A stretch of 64,000 bases of DNA from a candidate division FCPU426 bacterium (GTDB lineage: Bacteria > Oederibacteriota > Muellerivitia > Muellerivitales > Muellerivitaceae): positions 1 to 64,000 of the forward strand of contig JASHNQ010000097.1 of assembly GCA_030041545.1 (NCBI GenBank), given 5' to 3'. Position numbers and translations under genes: made by a program. Below the pieces are notes generated by a model that saw only the letters and a program-made list of their open reading frames with translations, was not told where the DNA came from and ran no database searches. Numbering within the stretch: the stretch's first letter is position 1; each line of letters begins with the position of its first letter. Positions 46,005 to 54,593 of this stretch are shown in pieces.

Positions 46005-46595
46005 AGATAACCTGTCATTACGATCTGACTTCGCCAACCTGTCCTCCGAAGTTTTAACGAAGGGGGAGGCTACCCCAGACAGGGGAATGAAATGACGACT
46101 TGTCCCCCGTAGCTCCAAGAGCGAAGGGGGAAGCAACCTCAGTTTAAATATGACTTTGCAAAGAATCTACGAAGAAGGCTAAAACCACCCACGAACTGAG
46201 GTTGTCCTTGGCCTATGGCCAAGGATGGTTGGCCTGAATTCCAGGCCAACTACTCCAAGCCTGCCGCAAACTTCGCGGCTCCTATGAAACAACCCCCAGG
46301 CACCCCTCACCCCGCCCGTCTCCCTAAAAGCTCTCACAGGGGAAAGCCCCTGTGTACCCCCAAAACCGAAAAGCCAAGGGGCGAGGGCGACGAGTACCCC
46401 TTCTCCCTTGAGGGGAGAAGAATGGGATGAGGGTGATGGTTTCTTACTCAAATCACCCGGCGCCTTCCGGCGGGCCCTGGCTCGCAACGACAGATCAAAC
46501 ACAAAATTTTGAAAACAAAAAAGGCCCTCCCGGTTGGGAGAGCCTTTTCTTTTTGCTTTACCTGCCAACTGCGAACTGTGAGCTGTCAGCTGACG
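46005..46595. other. Gene-free stretch with tandem hairpins, mnmE-jag interval
   Basis: No credible gene. Three clean hairpins occur: TCCTTGGCC-TAT-GGCCAAGGA (46205-46225), GTTGGCCTG-N5-CAGGCCAAC (46228-46250) and CACAGGGG-AAAG-CCCCTGTG (46335-46354), then a CCCTTGAGGGGAGA repeat word near 46400-46420 and the jag terminator. Confidence 0.6.
46516..46555 (-). terminator. Terminator after jag
   Basis: AAAAGGCCCTCCC-GGTT-GGGAGAGCCTTTT stem with one mismatch, with T runs on both strands, 41 bp beyond the jag stop. Confidence 0.8.
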
Positions 46596-47855
46596 TTACG
46601 CTTTGTTCCCGATACCGTCGTCCACTTCCCGTTCTTTAGGCGCCACGTTGCCGGGCTCGGGTCCCTCGGCGGGCGCTGGTGCCGGGACGGCTTGCGCCAC
46701 CGGAACCGGCTGGGCGTCCGACGGCGCGGTTTTAGCCTCCGCCGGGACCGCATTGCCGGGTTCCACGGCGGGTGCGGAGGCGGCCTGCCCTGAGCCGCCC
46801 TGCGGTGAGCCATTCGATAAACTCATGGCTTGATTATTTTGCCCTGAGGGGCCCGAAGGGCCGCTCGAAGGGGTCGAACCCGCCGAAGGAACTTCGGCCT
46901 TCACCTTGGGCACGATGACCACCTTGCGGCGCAGCCCTTCGCCCCGGCTCTCGGTGGTGACGTGCTCATGGTCCTTCAAGGCCAAATGCACCACCCGGCG
47001 GTCCTTGGAGCTCATGGGCCGCATGGGGACCTCCACGCCCGTTTCTTTGGCCTTGCCGGCCAGGGAAAGGGCCAGTTCCTTAAGCTTGTCTTTCTGTCGC
47101 TCCAGGTAATTTTCCACGTCTACGATCACGATGGACTTCTCGTCGCCCGTCACGCGCTGCACCACCTTGGACACCAGGTATTGCAGGGCCTCCAAGCTGT
47201 GGCCGTGGCGGCCGATCAAGGTGCCGCTGGAGGGGCCCTGGATGTTCAGCACCGTGTTGGAGTCTTCATCCTTGCGCACGGCCACCTTGTCCGGCAGGCT
47301 CATGCCGCGCAGAAGGCGGCTTAAGACGCCTTCTGCGAAGGCAGGCACGGCCGAGGGCTTGAGGGAAATCTTGACCTTGGCCGGCTTGGAGCCGATGCCC
47401 AAAAAGCCCTTGCTGCCTTCCTCCACGGTTTCGGTCTTCAGGTCGGCCGTGTTGACGTTGAAGCGCCGGCAGGCCTCCTCCAAGGCCTCCTCCACGGACC
47501 GGCCCGTTACTTCCACCCAGGAGCTGCCACGGGGGCCCGGCGCGCCTTCATGCCGAGGGCGTTCCTCGCGCTCGTGGCGCTGCTCGTGACGCTCGTAACG
47601 GTTGCCGGCGGAATAGCCGCCCGAACGGCCGCCGCCATAGCGTTGCTCGCCCCGGTCGCTCCGCGGCCTTTCCTCGTAGCGGCCGGCCGTGCGGTTGCCA
47701 TAGCCGCCGCCCCGGTGGTCCCGGTTATCCCGGCCTTCCCGATCGCGGTAATGCCCCCCGCCGCCCTGCCCTTTATAGCCGCCCCGGTTGCCCTGGGGCC
47801 TGGAGGTGTTTCCTGAGGGCCTTCCCCCCCCTTGCTGATTCGAATAATTTCTCAT
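46596..47855 (-). CDS. jag: Jag/KhpB-like KH-R3H RNA-binding protein with RG-rich N-terminus
   Basis: A 419-residue protein. Residues 1-110 are an Arg/Gly/Tyr-rich disordered extension (GGYKGQGGGGHYRDREGRDN). Jag_N follows (113-160, TVEEGSKGFLGIGSKPAKV), then KH (165-250, IGRHGHSLEALQYLV) and R3H (255-315, MSSKDRRVVHLAL), and a Pro/Ala-rich tail to 419. The tail includes a 42-bp repeat shared with the pseudokinase gene. ATG 47855 overlaps the yidC stop by 4 bp with GAGGAAGG upstream. Canonical Jag is about 200-250 residues. Confidence 0.92.
   Translation of the reverse strand: MRNYSNQQGGGRPSGNTSRPQGNRGGYKGQGGGGHYRDREGRDNRDHRGGGYGNRTAGRYEERPRSDRGEQRYGGGRSGGYSAGNRYERHEQRHEREERPRHEGAPGPRGSSWVEVTGRSVEEALEEACRRFNVNTADLKTETVEEGSKGFLGIGSKPAKVKISLKPSAVPAFAEGVLSRLLRGMSLPDKVAVRKDEDSNTVLNIQGPSSGTLIGRHGHSLEALQYLVSKVVQRVTGDEKSIVIVDVENYLERQKDKLKELALSLAGKAKETGVEVPMRPMSSKDRRVVHLALKDHEHVTTESRGEGLRRKVVIVPKVKAEVPSAGSTPSSGPSGPSGQNNQAMSLSNGSPQGGSGQAASAPAVEPGNAVPAEAKTAPSDAQPVPVAQAVPAPAPAEGPEPGNVAPKEREVDDGIGNKA
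46842..46883. repeat. 42-bp palindromic coding repeat in the jag tail
   Basis: Identical to 26519-26560 within the pseudokinase tail; both are read in the same frame (STPSSGPSGPSG). A partial CCCTGAGC word also lies at 46789-46796. Confidence 0.85.
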
Positions 47856-49564
47856 GACTTGCCTTCCTCGACTTTCTTCTTGTGATGCTGGATTTCCCGG
47901 TTCACCACTTTCTGTTGGATCATCGAAAGCACGTTCGTCACCACCCAGTAAAGCAGGAGCCCCGAAGGCCACTTGGTGGAAATAAACGTGAGAACGACCG
48001 GCATCATCCACATCATCATTTTTTGTTGGCCGGTGGCCTGGTTGGCCATCTGGCCCGACACCTTCTGCTGGAGGATCATGGTTCCACCCATCAGAAGGGG
48101 AAGCACGTAGAACGGATCGTAAAGGGTCAGGTCCCTCAGCCAAAGGAACCCGGCCCCCCGCAGCTCGATGCTGTGGCCCAGGGCGGCATAAAGGGCCCAG
48201 AAAACCGGCAGTTGTAAAAACATCGGCAGGCAGCCGCCCAGCGGGTTGACGCCGGCCTCCTGGAAAAGCTTGGCTTGCTCCTCACGCTGCTTGGTAGGGT
48301 CGTCGGCGTACTTGCGTTTCAGGGCGTCCATTTTGGGCTGGATCTCACGCATCTTCTGCTGGGTCAGGTACATGTTCTTGTAGCTGTTGTGGGTGGGCAG
48401 CCACAACACCAGCTTGACCACGATGGAAAGCAGGATCACCGCCAGGCCCCAGCTGTGGCACCAGGTGTCGAACCATTGCAGGAGCTTGAGCATGTAGACG
48501 GCGATGAAACCGAATGTCCCCAGGTCCATGGCCCCGTCCAGGTTGAGGCCCTTCAACAGCTGGTACTCTTGGGGCCCGAGGAAAACTTGGGCCCCGCGAG
48601 TGAAACTTTCGCCGCCCTTGAGGGCCTGCCCGGAGAAAACCAGTATCGGCCGGGGGGTGAAGACTTTGGGGTTTTCCGTCGGCTGGGGATTCTCCTCGGT
48701 AGGCGACTGGTAGGCGTGGTAGTCCCGTTCCACGCGGGCCGAAGCCCCGCCGCTGGAAGGATCGGGCATCAAGGCCACCAGGAAAAACTGGTTGGCCAAG
48801 GCGGTCCAACTGACGTTGGAGATGTCCGTGGAAACCTCGGAACTCTTCGGACGCTCGAAGTCCAGCCCGCTGGGAGAGAAAGTGGACACCCGGTACCCGC
48901 CCACCCGGGAATTGGTCCCGGTGTTTTCCTCCGGCCCCAGGGTATCGGCCCATTCCACGGCTAGGTTGGCGGCGGGAGTGGAACCCGATCCTGTCTGGCG
49001 CACGGTCAAGCCAAGATCCAACAAATAGCTCCCGTACTGGAAGCCAAAGCTCTTCTCCAAAACACGGCCGTTCTCGTCCACGTAGCGGAAGCTTACGGAA
49101 GTAGCGGGATCGGCCTTGGAGAGTTTTTGAGGGGTTCCTAAAACCTCAAACATCTTTTGGTTCAGATCGGGAATGGGATCGTAGGAAAGGGAAAACGGCT
49201 TGGGGTGGGCGGGATCGGGGTTGACCAGCTGGACGGGTTTTTGGGTTTCCCGGTTGCGGTACTTCTTCAATTCGTAGCTGGTGAGCACCCCGCCTTGGTT
49301 GGAGAAGACCGCGACGTAGTCGTCGGTCTCAACGGTCACGGATTGGGCGGGGACTTGGGCGGTTTTCCTGGCGTGTTCGGATTTCACGGGAGCCGCGGCC
49401 GCTGAAACGCCTTCCGAGGGCGCGGGAACGGGGGCGGCCTGGGAGACGGCGTTGGAGGACAGGTCAGTTGTCGGAGTAGGCGTTGGGAAAAAGTAGGACC
49501 AAACGAAAAGAATAAGGAACGCACTAATGATGAAAAGTACAAATCGTTGGCTGTTGTTGTCCAA
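47852..49564 (-). CDS. yidC: Membrane protein insertase YidC
   Basis: A 570-residue Oxa1-superfamily insertase. One N-terminal helix (RFVLFIISAFLILFVWSYFF), a Thr/Pro/Ala linker, a large periplasmic P1 domain (about 60-330), then the five-helix core with the cytoplasmic hairpin (MREIQPKMDALKRKYADDPT) and a basic C-terminus. The P1 domain is typical of diderm bacteria. It sits in the rpmH-rnpA-yidD-yidC-jag operon. Confidence 0.97.
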   Translation of the reverse strand: MDNNSQRFVLFIISAFLILFVWSYFFPTPTPTTDLSSNAVSQAAPVPAPSEGVSAAAAPVKSEHARKTAQVPAQSVTVETDDYVAVFSNQGGVLTSYELKKYRNRETQKPVQLVNPDPAHPKPFSLSYDPIPDLNQKMFEVLGTPQKLSKADPATSVSFRYVDENGRVLEKSFGFQYGSYLLDLGLTVRQTGSGSTPAANLAVEWADTLGPEENTGTNSRVGGYRVSTFSPSGLDFERPKSSEVSTDISNVSWTALANQFFLVALMPDPSSGGASARVERDYHAYQSPTEENPQPTENPKVFTPRPILVFSGQALKGGESFTRGAQVFLGPQEYQLLKGLNLDGAMDLGTFGFIAVYMLKLLQWFDTWCHSWGLAVILLSIVVKLVLWLPTHNSYKNMYLTQQKMREIQPKMDALKRKYADDPTKQREEQAKLFQEAGVNPLGGCLPMFLQLPVFWALYAALGHSIELRGAGFLWLRDLTLYDPFYVLPLLMGGTMILQQKVSGQMANQATGQQKMMMWMMPVVLTFISTKWPSGLLLYWVVTNVLSMIQQKVVNREIQHHKKKVEEGKS

Positions 49565-49660
49565 AGCGATTCCCCCGTAAACCGCCTCTTACCACTAAGC
49601 TCACCCAGGGCACCAAGTAAGCCCTCCATGTCTTGAAGAACAAAGGCCCCACTTTGTGAC

Positions 49661-49681
49661 CTTGGTGTCCTTCGTGGCGAG
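49661..49681 (+). repeat. Copy of the CTTGGTGTCCTTCGTGG intergenic repeat
   Basis: A 21-bp core 18/21 identical to 16424-16444, with a partial inverted partner near 49596-49611, in the yidD-yidC gap. Confidence 0.5.
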
Positions 49682-49699
49682 AGATCGGTTGTTAAAATC

Positions 49700-49921
49700 C
49701 TACGAAACGGGGTGGAACCCTCCGGATGAGGCGGGATGGCAACGGCACAAACGCTTCAGGCCCATGAGAAGGCCCTTCCCAACGCCATATCGTTCCACGG
49801 CTTGGCGGGTGTATTCGGAGCAAGAGGGCGTAAACCGGCAGGAAGGGGGTAGGTAAGGCGAGATCATCAGCTGATACCCCTTGAGGAACATTAAAAGCCC
49901 CTGCTTCAAGAGTTTGTCCAT
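49700..49921 (-). CDS. yidD: Membrane protein insertion efficiency factor YidD
   Basis: A 73-residue protein with the DUF37 pattern: YQLMISPYLPPSCRFTPSCS then EYTRQAVERYG and CRCHPASSGGFHPV. It lies 2 bp after rnpA and upstream of yidC, the standard order. It assists YidC-dependent insertion at the inner membrane. Confidence 0.95.
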   Translation of the reverse strand: MDKLLKQGLLMFLKGYQLMISPYLPPSCRFTPSCSEYTRQAVERYGVGKGLLMGLKRLCRCHPASSGGFHPVS

Positions 49922-49923
49922 TT

Positions 49924-50289
49924 TTAAGATCCCTGCTTCATCCGGGGGAGGAGGCCTGAGCGCGCGGCGAGGGTGAGGAAGGAAGTCCTCAACTCGCCGA
50001 AGCCGCGGCCCGCGCTTCCGCGCCGGGGAACCACGATGACCTGGTATCCCCCGCGGAACTTTTCTTTTTCCACCCGGTAAATTTCCCGGAGACGCCGCTT
50101 GAGGCGGTTGCGAAGGTAGGCCTTGCCCAAGGCCCGACTCAACGAAACGCCGAATTTACGCAGGGCGGTGTCCCCGCTGAACTGCACGTACAGCGCTAAA
50201 TGGCTGTCTTCCAACTTGCGGCACTGCTGAAAAACCGCTTTAAACTCCTTCGACCGCTTCAGCCGCTCAGCCTTTAAAAATCCCGGCAC
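49924..50289 (-). CDS. rnpA: Ribonuclease P protein component
   Basis: A 121-residue basic protein that binds RNase P RNA for tRNA 5' maturation. The signature RNRLKRRLREIYR is intact, along with RSKEFKAVFQQ near the N-terminus. The start appears to be GTG (50289) without a clear ribosome site; a start some codons downstream is possible. It follows rpmH by 141 bp containing an AT-rich dyad. Confidence 0.95.
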   Translation of the reverse strand: MPGFLKAERLKRSKEFKAVFQQCRKLEDSHLALYVQFSGDTALRKFGVSLSRALGKAYLRNRLKRRLREIYRVEKEKFRGGYQVIVVPRRGSAGRGFGELRTSFLTLAARSGLLPRMKQGS

Positions 50290-50314
50290 CTAAAACACCC
50301 TAAACGTCAATTTT

Positions 50315-50416
50315 GAATTATGAATTCTAAATTATGAATTGTTGTGGATTTTTGACGGCCTAACGCCATCAAGAATCTTCCAAGATTCAAAATTAAAAAT
50401 TCAAAATTCATAATTC
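50315..50416. repeat. AT-rich dyad repeat between rpmH and rnpA
   Basis: GAATTATGAATT (50315-50326) inverted at 50405-50416, with additional TTCAAAATT/AATTTTGAA words between. The type (AATTCATAATTC) is common in intergenic regions and lies inside an operon here. Confidence 0.6.
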
Positions 50417-50430
50417 GGCGTTTCTTGCCG

Positions 50431-50568
50431 TTACTGGACGCTGATTTTGTAACGGCCTTTTTTCCGGCGGCTGCTCAAAACCCGGCGGCCCCCGACCTTT
50501 TTCATCCGGCTGCGAAAACCGTGAACCTTCTGGCGTTTACGGCGGTTGGGCTGGTACGTTCGTTTCAT
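50431..50568 (-). CDS. rpmH: 50S ribosomal protein L34
   Basis: A 45-residue protein, [20 protein letters not shown] then [19 protein letters not shown], unmistakably L34. It heads the operon rpmH-rnpA-yidD-yidC-jag. In most bacteria dnaA is divergently adjacent; here cobU occupies that place. Confidence 0.97.
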   Translation of the reverse strand: MKRTYQPNRRKRQKVHGFRSRMKKVGGRRVLSSRRKKGRYKISVQ

Positions 50569-50628
50569 GTTTTAGGAAACCCTTGTTTTGTTATGAGGTA
50601 AAAAGGCGGCCTGCGAAAAAGAGGGATG

Positions 50629-50658
50629 ATTGTAACCTATAAAAGCGGAAACCGTCAA
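50629..50658 (-). promoter_or_regulatory. rpmH operon promoter
   Basis: On the minus strand TTGACG (50658-50653) and TACAAT (50634-50629) with 18-bp spacing, about 60 bp before the rpmH ATG. Confidence 0.65.
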
Positions 50659-50788
50659 CGAAAGGCTGGCCTGCCTTCTGCGTGTTTTATCAAGAAAAAC
50701 GGGAATAAAAAGCGTTTTTAGGCTACAGGTATGGATGGAATTTAAAACCGTCCTTGGTGGAAACCTACAGGGGTGGTAAAAAGACCCC

Positions 50789-51337
50789 ATGAAACCCTAC
50801 ATCCAGCTCATCCTGGGAGGCGCCCGGTCGGGAAAGTCACGTTACGCCCTTCACCAAGGCGATGAGGATTCCTTTCATCCTAAGGTCTTCCTGGCCACGG
50901 CTTCGGCCCATGACGCAGAAATGGCCTGGCGCATCAAGCGCCACCGGGAGGAGCGGGGAGCCCAATGGCAAACGGTCGAGGAGCCTTATGAGGTACTGGA
51001 GGCTTTATTGAAATATTCCATATCCCCCGGGGGATTGCTCGTGTTGGATTGCGCCACCCTTTGGATTTCAAATCTGTTGTGTGGCATAGGCGGAAAAAAC
51101 TTGACCTTTCCCGAAATTGAAGCATTATTTGAAAAATTCCTCCGAATCCTGCCTGAATTAAAAGTAAATTTAAGGATTGTCTCCAATGAAGTGGGGCTTG
51201 GAATCGTTCCGGAAACGGCTTTAGGCCGCGAATTCCGCGATTTACAAGGCCGTTTCAACCAATCCGTCGCTTGCATCGCCCACCAGGTGGTGCTCCTGGT
51301 GGCGGGTATCCCTGTCCCCATCAAAACGTCTAAATAA
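50789..51337 (+). CDS. cobU: Adenosylcobinamide kinase/guanylyltransferase CobU
   Basis: A 182-residue bifunctional enzyme that phosphorylates and then guanylylates adenosylcobinamide. P-loop GGARSGKSRYA at the start, LVLDCATLWISNLL and IVSNEVGLGIVPE are CobU/CobP signatures. First of the plus-strand cobalamin genes and divergent from rpmH. I saw no riboswitch upstream. Confidence 0.95.
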   Translation: MKPYIQLILGGARSGKSRYALHQGDEDSFHPKVFLATASAHDAEMAWRIKRHREERGAQWQTVEEPYEVLEALLKYSISPGGLLVLDCATLWISNLLCGIGGKNLTFPEIEALFEKFLRILPELKVNLRIVSNEVGLGIVPETALGREFRDLQGRFNQSVACIAHQVVLLVAGIPVPIKTSK

Positions 51338-51435
51338 AGCTAGAATAAACAACAACTCAAAACTTGAAAAAAATTCCAAACCTGCCAAACTACCGGTCGA
51401 AAACGTTGCAAGTTTTTGACTAAGAGAGAGTGACC

Positions 51436-52056
51436 GTGGCCTTCAAAATTCCAACCGCCGTCCCAAAAGCTCAGTGGATCAAGGGTTTATCCGCGTTAAA
51501 TCGTTTGTGGAAAAGGGGACTGTTCCCGGAAGACCTGGATCGGCATTATTTCCTCCATTGGTTCGTGGTCTACAAGGGAAACATCATCCAGACCGCCAAG
51601 GCCCTGGACATCCACCGCAATACCATCCAGGGACATTTCCTGGAACTGGGTTATTCCAAAAAATCCGTCAAACTGCGCCATACCTGGCAAAAGATGGAGG
51701 AGGACTCCCCCAAGATCCCCTTTGAAAAGAAATTCCATATCTTTTACAACCGGTTTTCCGGAAAACCCCGGTTCTCCGCCGAAGAAAACGCAGCCTTAAT
51801 CGGCCTGTGGCGGGCCAAGTTCCCCTTTAAGTCCCTGACGCCCCATTACCTGCTCTGGACCATCCGCAGCGGCAAGCCCAAGGATTGGGTCGAGAGGAAA
51901 ATGGGATATTCCTACCGCCACAAGGCCCGCCTCTTGAGCCAAATCGTCAAGCCCAAGACCCGCGACGGCTTCTGGCTTTCGCCCTTGAAGCCCCAAATCA
52001 ACGAAATCTACTCCAGGCGCTACCGCGCCATCATGGCCCACAAGAAAAAACGCTGA
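51436..52056 (+). CDS. Fis-type helix-turn-helix protein of unknown function
   Basis: A 206-residue basic protein without other recognised domains. HWFVVYKGNIIQTAKALDIH followed by RNTIQGHFLELGY (about 40-72) resembles the Fis/NtrC C-terminal HTH. The remainder is basic and helical with Trp-rich stretches (HTWQKMEED; LLWTIRSGKPKDW). GTG 51436 has GAGAG about 7 nt upstream; a GTG at 51430 is an alternative. Its position between cobU and cobT hints at a regulator of cobalamin genes, but this is inference. Confidence 0.6.
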   Translation: MAFKIPTAVPKAQWIKGLSALNRLWKRGLFPEDLDRHYFLHWFVVYKGNIIQTAKALDIHRNTIQGHFLELGYSKKSVKLRHTWQKMEEDSPKIPFEKKFHIFYNRFSGKPRFSAEENAALIGLWRAKFPFKSLTPHYLLWTIRSGKPKDWVERKMGYSYRHKARLLSQIVKPKTRDGFWLSPLKPQINEIYSRRYRAIMAHKKKR

Positions 52057-52171
52057 ACGGCAGCTAACAGCTCACAGTCGGCGGCTGACAGCCTACCCAA
52101 TCCACCGTTCCACCCTTTTATCGTTTGTGGTTAAATACGCCTTGTTGAAATCCACAAAAAAAGGCAAAACC

Positions 52172-53260
52172 ATGAACCTCTCCAAGCTGGTTTCCTCCAT
52201 CCCTGAACTCCATTCCAAGGCCATCCAGGAGGCCCAAAAGCGCCAGGCCCAATTGACCAAGCCCGCGGGCAGCCTAGGCCGCCTGGAAACGATCGCCGTG
52301 CAGGTAGCCGGCATCACGGGCCAGGCCGTGCCCTCCCTTGGCAAAAAACGAGTCATTTTATGTGCAGGCGATCACGGGGTCGCGGCGGAGGGGGTCTCGG
52401 CCTTCCCCTCGACCGTGACGCCCATGATGGTGCTGAATTTCCTGAAGGGGGGCGCGGCCATCAACGCCCTGGCCCGCCAGGCGGGGGCCGAGGTCCAGGT
52501 GGTGGACGTGGGGGTAGCCGCTGAATTGCCTAAAAACAGGCAATTGATCCAGGCCAAGGTCGCCAAAGGAACCCGCAACTTCAAGGTGGAATCCGCCATG
52601 ACCGAGGCCGAATGCCAAAAAGCAATAGAATGGGGCGTCCGGCTGGCCGATACCGCCAAGAAAGACAAGGTGAAATGGGTGGTCCTGGGCGAGATGGGCA
52701 TCGGCAACACCACCTCGGCCGCGGCCCTCATGGCCGCGCTCCTGCCCTGCGCGGTGGAGGATGTGACGGGCTACGGCACGGGCATTGACCGCGCCCAATG
52801 GATGAACAAGTGCCGGGTGATCCAGGAAGCCCTTCAATTTCACCGCCTAGGCGTGGAAAAACCCCTGGAAGCCCTTCAAAAGGTGGGGGGCTTGGAAATC
52901 GCGGCTTTAACCGGCGTGGTCTTAGGCTGCGCCAAGAACCGCATTCCGTTGGTGGTGGACGGTTTTATCACTTCCTCCGCTTTCCTGGTGGCCCACCGCT
53001 TGAATCCCAAAGTGAAGGATTTCGCCTTCTTTTCCCACCGTTCCGAGGAGCCGGGCCACACGAAATTCTATGAAATGCTGGGCGGAGAGCCCCTGTTGAA
53101 CCTCCAGATGCGCCTGGGGGAAGGCACGGGCGGGGCCTTGGCCTTGAATATCCTGGAGGCCGCCGTCCGGGCCCACGCGCAGATGGCCACCTTCGAGAGC
53201 GCCAAGGTGCCTAAAAAAATTGAAAATAAAAAGGAAAAGCGAGTTTCAAAAACCCCCTAA
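52172..53260 (+). CDS. cobT: Nicotinate-nucleotide-dimethylbenzimidazole phosphoribosyltransferase CobT
   Basis: A 362-residue enzyme that activates the lower ligand as alpha-ribazole phosphate. Signatures LTKPAGSLGRLE, CAGDHGVAAEGVSAFP, LKGGAAINALARQAG and GEMGIGNTTSAAAL are intact. ATG 52172 with AAGG upstream gives the standard N-terminus; a longer frame from 52127 is unlikely. The C-terminus ends in a Lys-rich tail. It is followed by a toxin-antitoxin pair, then cobS. Confidence 0.96.
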   Translation: MNLSKLVSSIPELHSKAIQEAQKRQAQLTKPAGSLGRLETIAVQVAGITGQAVPSLGKKRVILCAGDHGVAAEGVSAFPSTVTPMMVLNFLKGGAAINALARQAGAEVQVVDVGVAAELPKNRQLIQAKVAKGTRNFKVESAMTEAECQKAIEWGVRLADTAKKDKVKWVVLGEMGIGNTTSAAALMAALLPCAVEDVTGYGTGIDRAQWMNKCRVIQEALQFHRLGVEKPLEALQKVGGLEIAALTGVVLGCAKNRIPLVVDGFITSSAFLVAHRLNPKVKDFAFFSHRSEEPGHTKFYEMLGGEPLLNLQMRLGEGTGGALALNILEAAVRAHAQMATFESAKVPKKIENKKEKRVSKTP

Positions 53261-53330
53261 TCCATCCGGGAAAAGATTCTTGTGGAAAGAATCCGAGGAG
53301 CCTAAATTAGCAAGTAGCGGAGGCATTCTC

Positions 53331-53552
53331 ATGACTAAAACAGTGAAAAAATTGGCGACAGAGATTCATACGCTACCCGATGTTGAAAAATTACAGTTGG
53401 TGGATGCGATCCTTACGGATTTAGACAAACCCGATCCAGCCATTGACCGGGTATGGGCGCAAGAAGCCCGTAAACGTTGGGCAGCTTATAAAGCCGGCAA
53501 AATCGAAACGGTATCGTATGAAACCGTTATGGGCAAACACCGCCGTCCGTGA
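53331..53552 (+). CDS. Addiction-module antitoxin (ParD/TIGR02574-like, module 6)
   Basis: A 73-residue protein: LATEIHTLPDVEKLQLVDAI then LTDLDKPDPAIDRVWAQEAR, with RWAAYKAGKIET, matches the small addiction-module component family that pairs with RelE/ParE toxins. CGGAGG 9 nt upstream supports ATG 53331. Overlaps the toxin gene by 4 bp (GTGA). Confidence 0.85.
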   Translation: MTKTVKKLATEIHTLPDVEKLQLVDAILTDLDKPDPAIDRVWAQEARKRWAAYKAGKIETVSYETVMGKHRRP

Positions 53553-53842
53553 AAGTCCGCTTTCTTGTACTAGCCCGGCTCGAACTCGACGACGCAGTGG
53601 ACTGGTACAACCGACAATCCTCAAATTTGGGCCAGGAATTCCTCGATGAATTGGATCGGGCTGTGCGACGCGTTATCCACCTCCCCTTGTCTTGCGCGGA
53701 AATAGAGCCCGGCTTACGCCGGTGCCTCTTAGCCCGCTTTTCCTATGGGCTGATCTACGGTAGGGAAGAAAAAACCATCGTTGTAATCGCCGTGGCACAC
53801 TTGCATCGAGAACCCCATTACTGGTTGGACCGGATTGAATAA
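53549..53842 (+). CDS. ParE/RelE-type toxin (module 6)
   Basis: A 97-residue protein starting at GTG. VLARLELDDAVDWYNRQSSN, FLDELDRAVRRVIHLP, CLLARFSYGLIYGRE and VAHLHREPHYWLDR are the family's helices and strands; targets are gyrase or ribosome-bound mRNA. The next gene, cobS, begins within its last codons (8-bp overlap), so toxin and cobS are likely translationally coupled. Confidence 0.88.
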   Translation: MKVRFLVLARLELDDAVDWYNRQSSNLGQEFLDELDRAVRRVIHLPLSCAEIEPGLRRCLLARFSYGLIYGREEKTIVVIAVAHLHREPHYWLDRIE

Positions 53843-54593
53843 CCTTATAAAGCCTTTACTCATTTCCTTTTCCACCCTGACCCTCCTGCCGGTTTCGCCT
53901 AAACATTGGAAACCTGCCGATGTGAAGGCCTCGGTGGCCTTTTACCCCCTGGTCGGGGCGCTCTTGGGGGGAATCCTGGCCCTTGTCTCCCGGATCCACT
54001 TTGCCCATGAATTGAAAATCCTTCTGATCCTCCTCACGTGGGTCATCGGGACGGCGGCCTTCCATTTGGACGGCCTGGCGGACTGTTGCGACGGTTTTTT
54101 CGGCGGTAAGACGCCGGAAGGCCGGCGGCGCATTATGAAGGATTCCGCCACGGGCGCCTATGGCGTGACGGGCATCGCTCTGATCCTTCTTTTCAAGTAC
54201 AGCCTTCTGGGTCAACTTTGGGCCGGGGATGGGGTTTGGAAATGGCTTCTCTTGATTCCATTAGCCGCACGTTGGGCCGTCACCCTTTCCTGTACGGTCT
54301 TCAATGCCCCTCCGGGGGATAAGGGCCTGGGATCGCAAGTGTTGGGGCTTCCCGCGCCTTTCTTCTCGGCCTCGACCCTCCTGAGTTTGGCGGCAGGGGT
54401 GGTCCTTTTGAAAATCCAGGCCCTCGAAGTTTTTTTTACGGCAGGGGTCGTCGCCCTGGCCGTTGGATTTCTTTCACAATCCAAGATCAGGGGATTGACC
54501 GGCGATGGGCTGGGAGCCACGATCGAGCTGGCCGAGGCGGTTTGCCTCTTTTTCGCAGTGCTAATGCTTCATAATGGATTTCCCCAGTTATGA
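53835..54593 (+). CDS. cobS: Adenosylcobinamide-GDP ribazoletransferase CobS
   Basis: A 252-residue polytopic enzyme joining adenosyl-GDP-cobinamide to alpha-ribazole. The conserved catalytic loop HLDGLADCCDGFFGGKTPEG followed by RRRIMKDSATGAYG is intact, with about six hydrophobic helices. The start is TTG at 53835, inside the toxin gene; the N-terminus MNNLIKPLLISFSTLTLLPV fits the family. The 3' end overlaps the chelatase gene by 4 bp. Confidence 0.95.
   Translation: MNNLIKPLLISFSTLTLLPVSPKHWKPADVKASVAFYPLVGALLGGILALVSRIHFAHELKILLILLTWVIGTAAFHLDGLADCCDGFFGGKTPEGRRRIMKDSATGAYGVTGIALILLFKYSLLGQLWAGDGVWKWLLLIPLAARWAVTLSCTVFNAPPGDKGLGSQVLGLPAPFFSASTLLSLAAGVVLLKIQALEVFFTAGVVALAVGFLSQSKIRGLTGDGLGATIELAEAVCLFFAVLMLHNGFPQL

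Noticed and set aside
46179-46568. Open frame in the mnmE-jag gap.
   Set aside because: It reads through hairpins and the jag terminator; composition is repeat-derived and there is no ribosome site.
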